Below the pieces are notes generated by a model. That model ran no database searches and was not told the DNA's origin. It saw nothing but the letters and a program-made list of their open reading frames with translations. From positions 62,001-126,000 of the forward strand of contig JAVBMW010000015.1 of NCBI GenBank assembly GCA_031551965.1: a stretch of 64,000 nt of DNA, given 5' to 3'. The stretch comes from CALVGQ01 sp031551965. Lineage in GTDB: Bacteria > Bacillota_I > Bacilli_A > Erysipelotrichales > Erysipelotrichaceae. How positions within the stretch are numbered: position 1 is the first letter of the stretch; the number at the start of each line of letters is the position of its first letter. Position numbers and translations under genes: made by a program. Below are positions 35,172 through 43,974 of the stretch, piece by piece.

Positions 35172-35882
35172 TTATTTTTGAATTACTAGTGTATTAAGAT
35201 GTTTTTTGTATTTGATTAAATCATTCTTAGGGAAGGGTGAACCATGTCCAGGGTATATTACTGTAGCTTCACTGTTGATCATCACATCCCATGATTTCTT
35301 ATAGTCATCAAGGTTTTCAATCCAAATGATATTTCGATGAATACTAGGAAAATTATTCATTGCAGCATCACCACAAAAAAGTTTCCCGCAATTAGTTAAA
35401 AAGCCAACTGAATCTGCTGTATGGCCAGGAAGAGAAATAATACGAATTGGAATGCTTTTATCGATCAAAGGTTGTGACTTACGATCCCAAATGATTGAAT
35501 TTGCAGGTAGTGTAACAGCTGGGAACTCATGTTTTGAATTTCCAATCAATCCCATTGCACTTACAAATATTTTTGCAAGTTTACCAGAACATCCACCGAT
35601 CCATTGATTGTGACCAGCTAATAATCGTTTAGGAGCTAGCTCATCTACAAGCACAACTGCATTTGTTGCATTTATCAATTCATTTAAAAAACCTGCATGA
35701 TCATCATGAGCATGAGTGAGTAAAATAAATTTGATTTCTTCTAATTTAATATTGTTTTTTTGTAGTTTTTTACAGAAATTTTCAAAATTTCCTGCATATC
35801 CAGTATCAATAACGATGATTCCCAGATCAGTTTTGATAAAATAATTGTTTAATATAAGACTTCCTAAATTTATTATTTCCAT
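35172..35882 (-). CDS. Metallo-beta-lactamase-fold hydrolase
   Basis: 236 residues. Metal-binding HAHDDHAGF plus further ligands in LPGHTADSVGF, FCGDAAMN and YPGHGSP, the complete MBL set. Similar to glyoxalase-II-like or quinolone-lactonase-like hydrolases. Stop 10 nt before the Nudix start downstream. Confidence 0.92.
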   Translation of the reverse strand: MEIINLGSLILNNYFIKTDLGIIVIDTGYAGNFENFCKKLQKNNIKLEEIKFILLTHAHDDHAGFLNELINATNAVVLVDELAPKRLLAGHNQWIGGCSGKLAKIFVSAMGLIGNSKHEFPAVTLPANSIIWDRKSQPLIDKSIPIRIISLPGHTADSVGFLTNCGKLFCGDAAMNNFPSIHRNIIWIENLDDYKKSWDVMINSEATVIYPGHGSPFPKNDLIKYKKHLNTLVIQK

Positions 35883-35899
35883 GACATTGCCTCAATTTC

Positions 35900-36337
35900 T
35901 TAATAGGTTGATCCATTTGCGTTGCCTGTGTTTATAAAAAATTTACTCCAAATATAGACAAAAGATGTTTTCCATCCAGCATTGATTTCTACTAAATCAG
36001 TGTATTGGGTAGTCGATTCATCAATTTTAGAAAGAGTAATTTGATGATTCCAAACGGGGACACTTTTGTTTGATTCATTTGTATAAATGATTTGATCTTT
36101 TTTGTTAATTTGGATCACTTTGATCGTATGAATGCCCATCGGAATGAATCCAAACAATTTTAATTTTAATTGCGAAATATTGCCTTCTTGCCAAATTAAA
36201 TCTGTTGAACAAATAGGGTTAAATGTAGCGTAAGGTTTTGCGATTTGTTGTAAAGTTTCAAGCTTCTGAAGTTTTTCCCAAATGATTTCAAGTGATGCAG
36301 GAAACTTGGAAGTAACGATGACTGTCTTTGCCTTCAT
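35900..36337 (-). CDS. SRPBCC-fold protein with C-terminal frameshift
   Basis: 145 residues from ATG 36337 (ribosome site AAGGAGATATTTA). A START/SRPBCC-like ligand-binding fold is suggested by SKFPASLEIIWEKLQKLETLQ and LTLVEINAGWKTSF-type strands. The last codons after a T6 run (A6 at 35936-35941) read INTGNANGSTY; in the neighbouring frame the same DNA reads YKHRQRKWINLLRN and stops at 35892, which is the expected basic C-terminus. So either one T is missing here or a -1 slip occurs. Its start overlaps the previous Nudix stop by one base (TAATG). Confidence 0.75.
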   Translation of the reverse strand: MKAKTVIVTSKFPASLEIIWEKLQKLETLQQIAKPYATFNPICSTDLIWQEGNISQLKLKLFGFIPMGIHTIKVIQINKKDQIIYTNESNKSVPVWNHQITLSKIDESTTQYTDLVEINAGWKTSFVYIWSKFFINTGNANGSTY

Positions 36338-36867
36338 TAAATATCTCCTTTTATTGTTATACAACCATATTGTTTTCGAATATCGAATAATAATTGAATC
36401 AGACTTTTGTAGTAGGGTATAAAAGTACCGTCATCTAGCTTTTCAAATATCTCTTCTATGTTAGCCCATTTCACCTGTTGAACTTCTTCATTTTGTAATA
36501 TCAAATTATTTAGATCTAACTCTTTTTCAATTAGATAAATATCATCAAAACCAACATCAAAGTTAATTGTTAAATGAGGTCTTACATTTTGCAAATTGAG
36601 TGTTAAACCGATTTCTTCAAAGATTTCTCTTTCAATGGCAGTTTGACTCGTATTACCATGGATAGCACTTCCACCAACGGTAATATCCCACATATTTGGC
36701 CAGCCTTCTTTAAAAGGTTGTCTTTGTTGAATCAACATTTCACCTTTAGAATTGAATATACAAGCATGAACCACTAAATGATATTCACCAACTTCAAATG
36801 AGTTTCCTCTAATCTTGATTTTGTCTGATTTCGTTCTATCGATATTATATACGTCCCAAAGTTCCAT
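36337..36867 (-). CDS. Nudix hydrolase, isopentenyl-diphosphate-isomerase-like
   Basis: 176 residues. Begins MELWDVYNIDR, as in the YfcD/IDI-like Nudix group, and contains WDITVGGSAIHGNTSQTAIEREIFEEIGL. The catalytic Glu residues are present. It is the first gene of the minus-strand accessory run. True substrate unknown. Confidence 0.88.
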   Translation of the reverse strand: MELWDVYNIDRTKSDKIKIRGNSFEVGEYHLVVHACIFNSKGEMLIQQRQPFKEGWPNMWDITVGGSAIHGNTSQTAIEREIFEEIGLTLNLQNVRPHLTINFDVGFDDIYLIEKELDLNNLILQNEEVQQVKWANIEEIFEKLDDGTFIPYYKSLIQLLFDIRKQYGCITIKGDI

Positions 36868-36906
36868 TTTCTTGTCCTCTTGTCAGATTATAGCATATTG
36901 AAAAGA

Positions 36907-36932
36907 AAGAAGTCGATTTTGACCGACTTCTT
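36907..36932. terminator. Bidirectional terminator
   Basis: AAGAAGTCG (36907-36915) pairs with CGACTTCTT (36924-36932). On the minus strand it closes the esterase gene before the Nudix cluster. Confidence 0.7.
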
Positions 36933-36942
36933 TAAATATACT

Positions 36943-37836
36943 TTAGTTTTTGATATATTTTTTGAAAAATGCTACTTCATCATCGTTGCACTGAGTTGCT
37001 AAATCATAGCGAACATTACAGTGGAAAATATGTTGTGCCATTTTATCTTCTTCAGTACCATAGATTTTTGATTCAACTGGAACACCCTGAGCTTTAAGGA
37101 TTTCCACCATCGGCTGAACATTGTCTTTTAGGAAATCATAGTATGAACTCATGACATAGCTAGGTGGATAACGACCATCGATTCTACCTGTTACATTCAT
37201 TAAATCTTTATGGATAGAAGGGTCTTTACCGTAATAATCTTTCAACATACCTTTCATCATTTTCATCATGCCTTCTGCTGGAACATCCAATTGTTCTTCA
37301 TACATTCCGCAGTTTAAGCCAATGGCAGCTAATCTGAAATCAGGAACTTTGATATCAAATAGAGCTGCATAATCAGGATTTGACCACATTAGCGAATATT
37401 GACTGTTTAGCTGAGCACCTGCAGAATCACCGACAATGATTATGTTGTTTGTGTCAATGAAATACTGTTCAGCATGGTCACACATCCATTGTAATACTTG
37501 ATTGATTTCACGCAATTGTGTTGGGAATTTTTTTATAGGCGCTAAAGTATAGTTGAAGTTAACGAATGTAAACCCACGTTGGGCAAGATTCATTCCATAA
37601 TATTGATAAACTTCTTTTGTTCCATACACATAACCACCACCATGGATGCTCACGATTGTTGGTAAAGGTTTATTTGTTCCTTTTGGATAATAAACATCCA
37701 GTAGATTCCATTTTGGATCATCACCATATTGGATGTTATTGCATCTTGTGATGTCCTCGGGATCAGTTAATCCCTTATCACGCTTTGTATCAAAATGGTT
37801 AAACATTGTTTTAAGTACTGTTGCTGCAAATGACAT
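36943..37836 (-). CDS. Alpha/beta-hydrolase esterase (HSL-type)
   Basis: 297 residues from ATG 37836 behind GGGGAGGACAAC. Oxyanion motif HGGGYVYG and nucleophile elbow GDSAGAQ mark the hormone-sensitive-lipase/BD-FAE esterase group; the Asp and His appear in the C-terminal third. A cytosolic carboxylesterase, perhaps acting on acylated sugars. No signal peptide. Confidence 0.9.
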   Translation of the reverse strand: MSFAATVLKTMFNHFDTKRDKGLTDPEDITRCNNIQYGDDPKWNLLDVYYPKGTNKPLPTIVSIHGGGYVYGTKEVYQYYGMNLAQRGFTFVNFNYTLAPIKKFPTQLREINQVLQWMCDHAEQYFIDTNNIIIVGDSAGAQLNSQYSLMWSNPDYAALFDIKVPDFRLAAIGLNCGMYEEQLDVPAEGMMKMMKGMLKDYYGKDPSIHKDLMNVTGRIDGRYPPSYVMSSYYDFLKDNVQPMVEILKAQGVPVESKIYGTEEDKMAQHIFHCNVRYDLATQCNDDEVAFFKKYIKN

Positions 37837-37959
37837 ATTGTTGTCCTCCCCGTTTTCCAAATTATACCATAATGATAAAAATAGCTCAATTGAAGCAAAA
37901 ACACGAAATATACAGTGAAAAAAGTGTATATAAAGAAAAGCAAAAAGTGTATAAACATT

Positions 37960-37982
37960 AAAAAAGTAGCAATCAGCTACTT
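37960..37982 (-). terminator. tRNA-Ser terminator
   Basis: Minus strand: AAGTAGC pairs with GCTACTT and is followed by a T-run. Confidence 0.8.
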
Positions 37983-37995
37983 ATCATGATCAACA

Positions 37996-38084
37996 TGGCG
38001 GAGTGGGTGGGATTCGAACCCACGTGCCCGTTAAGACAACCGCATTTCGAGGGCGGCTCGTTATGACCACTTCGATACCACTCC
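37996..38084 (-). tRNA. tRNA-Ser (anticodon CGA)
   Basis: Minus-strand class II tRNA: acceptor GGAGTGG/CCACTCC, anticodon loop CTCGAAA (anticodon CGA, reading UCG), long variable arm, T-arm GTGGGTTCGAATCCCAC, encoded GCCA. Confidence 0.94.
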
Positions 38085-38096
38085 GGATACTAGATT

Positions 38097-38125
38097 ATTT
38101 TAACTCTAAATAGTTTGTTTTTCAA
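38097..38125 (-). promoter_or_regulatory. tRNA-Ser promoter
   Basis: Minus strand: TTGAAA (38120-38125) and TAAAAT (38097-38102), 17-base spacer. Confidence 0.7.
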
Positions 38126-38160
38126 TTGAATAGTTACTTTGTCTTTGTATTTTTATCTTC

Positions 38161-38221
38161 CTTTACATTGTGATCATTCACGATGTAAAGACATCGTAAG
38201 TTATTTTGATGATGTCGACAT
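38161..38221. promoter_or_regulatory. Nested palindromes upstream of the YDG surface protein
   Basis: CTTTACATTGTGA and TCACGATGTAAAG form a 30-bp dyad (38161-38190, one wobble). A second perfect palindrome ATGTCGACAT lies at 38212-38221 and contains the Spo0A-box core TGTCGA. Both lie within 115 bases of the surface-protein ATG and could be operators. Confidence 0.5.
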
Positions 38222-38273
38222 ATCTGAGTAAAAATGTTACTATGAATGTATAAGATAAATGAGGATAATTATA

Positions 38274-39464
38274 ATGAAAAAATCAATTAAATTTAACATT
38301 GCAAAAAACATCAGTATCATTGCAGTAGTAATTTTAACGCTATTTATGTCAGTAAAAGTTGTTTTAGTTAGCGCAGACTCAAGTCCTTCTATTGCAGTAA
38401 CGGTCACTGGATTAAATGATTTAAAAGTAAATAAAAATGTACATAATGCAAAAATTATTTTTACACTTAGTGATGGTACATATGCAGACATTACATCATC
38501 TGATTTTTATGTATCTAATCTACCATCAGGACTTACTTCGGGTACATCGGTAAAAATAAGTGCTACAGTGGTTGAAATACCAATTTCAGGAACTCCGACC
38601 AGCTATAATGCAAATACTACGACACTCAATTATTCTTCCAATATTCCTTTATCAAATGTCGCTGGTGCTACTACAGATATTGTTCCTACGGGAGAAATTT
38701 TAGCTTCTGCTGTTGCAAAAGCTGATCCAATTACAGTTGATATTACAGGTTTAACAAGACAAGATGTGGTTTATGATGGACTTCCTCATACAGGATTTAC
38801 TGGAGTAGCCTCTAGTGGAGCTTACACAGGAAATCTAGTGTATGAATATACTGGAACTATGATAATTGGTAAAACGACAACTGCACCAACAAACGCTGGA
38901 AGTTATACGCTTACTGTTTCCGTGCCAACAGATGATGAAGAATACAATGGTACCACAAGTTTAAATTTTGTGATAAATAAAGTTCAAATAACAATTACAG
39001 GTTTTGATATTACAAAAGTTTATGATGGTAATAATAGTGTAATGAGCTTTGGAAATCCTGAATTTGTAGGTTTCGTAAATAACGAAACTGCATATGTTGA
39101 TGCACAAGCTTCGGCGACATATGATAATGAAAATATTGGCATTGATAAACCCATAACATTCTATGGTAGTTTTGAAATGGCTGGGGGAACTGCAAATGCG
39201 AGTAACTATTCAATCATTCAACCAACTGGAATCAAAGGAAAAATAACTGCACCTACACCTACACCAACTCCTACATCAACACCCACACCCACACCAACGT
39301 CGGCAGTTGTTGCTCAAACTACAAATAACGATGATAAATATGTGAGTCCAGCAACTGGTGTTAAAGAATCTAATTTCATTTTTTTGAGTGGTAGTTGTTT
39401 AGTAATTATAATTGCATTAATAGTAGAGGTTACTGAAAAAAGAAAGACCAACCCACAAAATTAA
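38274..39464 (+). CDS. Sortase-type surface protein with YDG domain
   Basis: 396 residues from ATG 38274. Signal peptide (IVVILTL…-like helix at about 15-32), beta domains with MBG/YDG features (QDVVYDGLPHTGFTG; DITKVYDGNNS; YDNENIGIDKPI), a TPTPTPTPTSTPTPT wall-spanning linker near 335-350, then SPATG, a hydrophobic helix and a charged tail (TEKRKTN): a sortase signal with a variant SPATG motif. The YDG modules resemble those of the 1766-residue protein. Preceded by palindromes. Confidence 0.82.
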   Translation: MKKSIKFNIAKNISIIAVVILTLFMSVKVVLVSADSSPSIAVTVTGLNDLKVNKNVHNAKIIFTLSDGTYADITSSDFYVSNLPSGLTSGTSVKISATVVEIPISGTPTSYNANTTTLNYSSNIPLSNVAGATTDIVPTGEILASAVAKADPITVDITGLTRQDVVYDGLPHTGFTGVASSGAYTGNLVYEYTGTMIIGKTTTAPTNAGSYTLTVSVPTDDEEYNGTTSLNFVINKVQITITGFDITKVYDGNNSVMSFGNPEFVGFVNNETAYVDAQASATYDNENIGIDKPITFYGSFEMAGGTANASNYSIIQPTGIKGKITAPTPTPTPTSTPTPTPTSAVVAQTTNNDDKYVSPATGVKESNFIFLSGSCLVIIIALIVEVTEKRKTNPQN

Positions 39465-39471
39465 GAAAAAG

Positions 39472-39500
39472 AGCCCTAGAGTTGTGAAAATTCTAGGGCT
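39472..39500. terminator. Bidirectional terminator
   Basis: AGCCCTAGA (39472-39480) pairs with TCTAGGGCT (39492-39500) between convergent genes. Confidence 0.85.
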
Positions 39501-39505
39501 TAATG

Positions 39506-40615
39506 CTATTTTACTTCAATGAGTTCGTAATTCTTAGTGCCTAAGCCGATCTCTTCAGCGTGATTTACACAACTTCTCCAGTTTGTTTCTGGATGAGTAT
39601 TGGTGAAATGATCGTGGTGGTGATCATCGGCTTCATCTAGCATACTACCAGGAATAATTGGGGCATTGTTGCAAGCATCTGCACATGCAGAGTCTAATGC
39701 CACAGGATCAAATGAAGCAAACATTCCTACATCAGCACAGATCGGTAAATCATTTTCACTATGACAATCACAGTTTGGACTAATATCGATCGCTAAACTG
39801 ATATGGAAATGAGGTCTACCATTTACTACTGCATATGTATATTCTGCGATTTTTTCATTCAATACATCATTTGATTCATCCCATTGCGTATGGATCGCAT
39901 CAAAGTTACACATACCGATACAACGCCCACAACCAACGCAACGATCATAGTTAATTACTGCTTTTTTGTCTTCATTGAAAGAAAGGGCATCATGCGCACA
40001 AATCTTCATACATTGACCGCAACTTCTGCATTTTGTTTTGCCAACCTTAGGTTTTGAAGCATTATGCATTTCCATCTTACCCGCACGACTTCCACAACCC
40101 ATTCCGATATTCTTCAAAGTGCCTCCAAATCCAGTTGATTCATGACCTTTGAAATGACTGATTGAAATAAAGATATCAGCATCCATAATAGCTCGTCCAA
40201 TTTTAGCTTCTTTAACGTGTTTTAAATTAATAGGTACTAAAGCTTCATCTGTTCCTTTTAAACCATCAGCGATTAAAATGTGACAACCACAGCTAAAAGG
40301 GTTATAACCATTCTCATAAGCAGATTGAATATGATCCAATGCATTCTTTCTGCCACCAACATAAAGGGTGTTACAGTCAGTTAAAAATGGCTTTCCGCCC
40401 AAACTTTGAATTAATTCGACAATTTTCTTCGCATAGTTAGGTCTAAGATAAGCTAAGTTTCCAGGTTCACCAAAATGAATTTTGATCGCTACAAACTTAT
40501 CTTTAAAATCAATGTCTTTGATTCCTGCTTGAATCGCAAGTTTTTCGATTTTATCCAATAAATTGTAACCTGGTTTTGCACGTAAATTTGTAAAATAAAC
40601 TTTAGATTTTTCCAT
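39506..40615 (-). CDS. DUF362 protein with two 4Fe-4S clusters
   Basis: 369 residues from ATG 40615 (ribosome site GAGGTG). DUF362 part: AIKIHFGEPGNLAYLRPNYAKKI, ISHFKGHESTGFGGTLKNIGMGC. Ferredoxin part: CRSCGQCMKIC and CVGCGRCIGMC, each followed by Ala/Asn-x-Asp-Ala. Likely an iron-sulfur oxidoreductase or cluster-dependent factor; electron partner unknown. A His-rich stretch (DDHHHDH) near the C-terminus may bind metal. Confidence 0.9.
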   Translation of the reverse strand: MEKSKVYFTNLRAKPGYNLLDKIEKLAIQAGIKDIDFKDKFVAIKIHFGEPGNLAYLRPNYAKKIVELIQSLGGKPFLTDCNTLYVGGRKNALDHIQSAYENGYNPFSCGCHILIADGLKGTDEALVPINLKHVKEAKIGRAIMDADIFISISHFKGHESTGFGGTLKNIGMGCGSRAGKMEMHNASKPKVGKTKCRSCGQCMKICAHDALSFNEDKKAVINYDRCVGCGRCIGMCNFDAIHTQWDESNDVLNEKIAEYTYAVVNGRPHFHISLAIDISPNCDCHSENDLPICADVGMFASFDPVALDSACADACNNAPIIPGSMLDEADDHHHDHFTNTHPETNWRSCVNHAEEIGLGTKNYELIEVK

Positions 40616-40720
40616 AATACACCTCACTGACTTCATTATACTTCAAATGATGCTGTTTTGCAGAAAAATCTGATAAAAGTGTAGGTTTTATGATAAAATA
40701 GTAGGATGATGGAGGGCACT

Positions 40721-43700
40721 ATGCTAATTGATGAAATCCAAATAAAAGAATGTTTAAATGATGAAAAGCTAAACGAACTTTCTAAGTCGACATATCAAAA
40801 AGCTAAATTCAGTAATTTTGCCATTCTACAAAACCCATTAACGCGAAACTATGATGTTAAAAGCCAGGTTCAATTAAGGTATTATAAAAATAATGTTCAA
40901 CTTGAAATTGATAAATTCAATCAGATTAAATCTTTACATTGTGATTGTTTTTATGCTAGCCTTTATAATAAATGTGAACATATTGGGGCAACTTTATATA
41001 AACTAAATGACTTAAAAGAATTAAATGGTGGAATCTATCGTGAAAATACTACAATAAGTTCAATTAGTAAAATAGAAAGTGATTCAATTAAAAGAATTAA
41101 AGAAGAAGCACAGATGAGTTCGATTTGGTTAAAAGATAAAAAAGATGAATTTTTTAATACTTTACAATCACCAATAAAACCAATAAAGAATAAAATAATT
41201 GCTCAACTAAGTTCATTTGATACTCAATCTATTTCTTTGACTTTTAAAACTGGACAAGAAAGATTGTATTTGATAAAAGATCTGACTAACTTCATCAACA
41301 ATATCAATTTATCAAAAAAACATAGTTATTCATCTAGTTATGAAATGAATCACAATTTTGATAATTTTGATGAAAGTTCTCAAAAACAGATTGAGTTTAT
41401 AAAAAGAATGAATGATTTCTATCGCACAATGAATGCGAATACACCAATGAATCATCTACAAAGAGAAATCAAATTAACGGGAAGTCAAATTGATGATTTT
41501 TTCGATGTATATCAAGAATTAGATAATGAGTATTGTCCTTTTGAATTAGAAAACATATCTAAAACAGTCACGATCAAAGTACGTTTGAATCAAATTGAAG
41601 ATTTCCAATATTTTGAAATGGATTATTCAACTGGTTGTCATTATATAATATTTGGTAAAGATTATATTTATAATTTTAAATATCTAAGTGATCATGCTTT
41701 ACAAAGACTTGAATTTGAAAATAATCAAGCTATCAGTAAACTATTTGATTTATTTAGAGATAAAGGTAAAGCAGTCATCACAAAAGATAAATTTAATGAA
41801 TTTTATCGGCATTTTTTATTACCTATAGATGAATTTGTGGTGTATGAAAACTTTGAACCATCTACGTTTTGTGAAATAGAAAATAAAATTGAAATTTATG
41901 CAGATATAAACGGTAACGATCAAATCAGTGTGAATATAGTTGGAGTTACAGATACAAATAAAAAATATGGTTTTTCATTAGATCAAAGTTTTGGAAGCTT
42001 GAATTTTTTGAAAGCGGAAACGATTATCAAACAATGTGCCGATGAAGTAGATTATGAAACTCACACCGCTTTAATTTATGATAAGGATGAACATTGGATG
42101 GTATTTACGCAGGAAGTAATTCCCTATTTATCAGAGTTTTGTGATGTTTATATCAGTGAACTTTTAAAGACAATGGGTAAATCTAAGAAGTATAATTTTC
42201 ATGTTAAGGTAAGTGTAAATCATAATTTATTGGCAGTGGATATTGATAGTATCGATATGGATAAAGATGAAATCATTGAAGTACTAAGAAATTATCGAAA
42301 GAAAAAAAGATATCACCGTTTAAAAAATGGTCAGGTGATCCAATTACAATCTAATGATTTAGAAGAGTTGGATAAAATGTTAGATAGCTTATCGATCCAA
42401 TTAAAAAGTAATGAATCTAGATTTGAGTTGCCTAATTATCGTTTATATGCTCTTGATAATCTACAAAATCAGTTTGGTAATTTAGAAGTAGAAAAAGAAG
42501 AACATTTTCAAGAATTAATTGAACACATCAGCAATTTTAAAGCTGAGGAAATTATTATTCCTAAAAAATATGACTCTATTTTTAGAGACTATCAAAAATT
42601 TGGTTACCGTTGGATCAAGACAATGAGTCAATATGGATTAAATGGTATTCTAGCTGATGATATGGGGTTAGGGAAATCCCTGCAAATGATCGCAATCATG
42701 GAAACAGAAAAGATAAGTGGAATACCAAGCTTAGTTGTTTGTCCAGCAACACTGATTTTAAATTGGGGTGATGAAATCAAAAAATTCACTCAAGATTTAA
42801 AAACATTATGTATTTTAGGCACTCCTAGAGAACGGGAGCAATCTTATCAAATCATGGCTGATTATGATGTGGTCATTGTTTCTTATGACTATTTAAAAAG
42901 AGACATTGAACTACTTCGTGATTTTCAATTCAACTATGTAGTGTTAGATGAAGCACAATCCATTAAAAATCATATTACAAGAAATGCAATGTGTGCAAAA
43001 CAACTAACGGCATTACATCGCTTTGCGCTTACAGGAACACCAATTGAAAATTCACTCGCAGAACTGTGGTCTATTTTTGATTTTTTAATGCCAAATTATT
43101 TATACAATTATACAACATTTCAAAAACGATATGAAAATGCCATTGTAAAAAATCAGGATAAAGATAAACAAGCTGATTTAAAAAGATTAGTAAAACCATT
43201 TTTATTGCGAAGACTAAAAAAGGATGTACTGACTGAATTGCCAGATAAAATTGAAAATACATATTTTATGAATTTCAATGAACAAGAAAAGAAATTGTAT
43301 ACTGCCAATTTGATCAGTGCTAATCAAGAACTACAAAAGAAACTCAAGATTGATCAAAGTGATCGATTTGAGATTTTAACTATGTTGATGAGATTAAGAC
43401 AAATTTGTTGCGAACCAAGACTGATCTATGACAATGTTGTCGCAAAATCGTCTAAGCTTGAAGGTTGCATTGATTTAATCAGAGCATTAAAATCAGGAAA
43501 TCATAAAACTTTAGTATTTTCATCTTTTACAAGTGTTCTAGAATTAATTGAAAAAGAATTAAATCAAGAAGACATCGATTATTTAAAATTAACAGGTTCA
43601 ACAAGTAAAGAAGAACGCAAAAGATTGGTCGAGAAGTTTCAGGAAAGTGATATCCCTGTATTTTTGATTTCATTAAAAGCAGGGGGAACAGGATTGAATT

Positions 43701-43960
43701 TAACGGCTGCCGATGCAGTTATCCATTATGACCCATGGTGGAATATCTCTGCTCAAAATCAGGCAACTGATAGAACCTATCGAATAGGACAAGAGAAGAA
43801 TGTTCAAGTATTTAAATTAATCATGAAAGACAGTATTGAAGAAAAAATATTGGATATGCAAAAAAGAAAACAAAATCTCGCAGATAATTTTGTCGAAGAC
43901 AATGAAGGAATCATTACTACAATGAACCTTGATGAATTAGTAGATTTATTGAAAGAGTAG
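40721..43960 (+). CDS. SWIM-type zinc finger SNF2/SWI2 helicase
   Basis: 1079 residues from ATG 40721 behind GATGGAGG. Residues about 30-110 hold a SWIM-like finger (CDC … CEHIG). The SNF2 motor follows from about 625: GILADDMGLGKSLQ (motif I), VVLDEAQSIKN (motif II), ALTGTPIENS, then helicase C-lobe KSGNHKTLVFSSF, SLKAGGTGLNLTAAD and DPWWNISAQNQATDRTYRIGQ. Translocates along double-stranded DNA with ATP. Such proteins are widespread in Bacillota without assigned role. The end is 14 nt from nadE. Confidence 0.93.
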   Translation: MLIDEIQIKECLNDEKLNELSKSTYQKAKFSNFAILQNPLTRNYDVKSQVQLRYYKNNVQLEIDKFNQIKSLHCDCFYASLYNKCEHIGATLYKLNDLKELNGGIYRENTTISSISKIESDSIKRIKEEAQMSSIWLKDKKDEFFNTLQSPIKPIKNKIIAQLSSFDTQSISLTFKTGQERLYLIKDLTNFINNINLSKKHSYSSSYEMNHNFDNFDESSQKQIEFIKRMNDFYRTMNANTPMNHLQREIKLTGSQIDDFFDVYQELDNEYCPFELENISKTVTIKVRLNQIEDFQYFEMDYSTGCHYIIFGKDYIYNFKYLSDHALQRLEFENNQAISKLFDLFRDKGKAVITKDKFNEFYRHFLLPIDEFVVYENFEPSTFCEIENKIEIYADINGNDQISVNIVGVTDTNKKYGFSLDQSFGSLNFLKAETIIKQCADEVDYETHTALIYDKDEHWMVFTQEVIPYLSEFCDVYISELLKTMGKSKKYNFHVKVSVNHNLLAVDIDSIDMDKDEIIEVLRNYRKKKRYHRLKNGQVIQLQSNDLEELDKMLDSLSIQLKSNESRFELPNYRLYALDNLQNQFGNLEVEKEEHFQELIEHISNFKAEEIIIPKKYDSIFRDYQKFGYRWIKTMSQYGLNGILADDMGLGKSLQMIAIMETEKISGIPSLVVCPATLILNWGDEIKKFTQDLKTLCILGTPREREQSYQIMADYDVVIVSYDYLKRDIELLRDFQFNYVVLDEAQSIKNHITRNAMCAKQLTALHRFALTGTPIENSLAELWSIFDFLMPNYLYNYTTFQKRYENAIVKNQDKDKQADLKRLVKPFLLRRLKKDVLTELPDKIENTYFMNFNEQEKKLYTANLISANQELQKKLKIDQSDRFEILTMLMRLRQICCEPRLIYDNVVAKSSKLEGCIDLIRALKSGNHKTLVFSSFTSVLELIEKELNQEDIDYLKLTGSTSKEERKRLVEKFQESDIPVFLISLKAGGTGLNLTAADAVIHYDPWWNISAQNQATDRTYRIGQEKNVQVFKLIMKDSIEEKILDMQKRKQNLADNFVEDNEGIITTMNLDELVDLLKE

Positions 43961-43974
43961 AAGGGAAGATATTT

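Noticed and set aside
29655..36867. Integron-type cassette array
   Set aside because: No integrase and no attC-like palindromes between genes in this window; kept only as a general accessory cluster.
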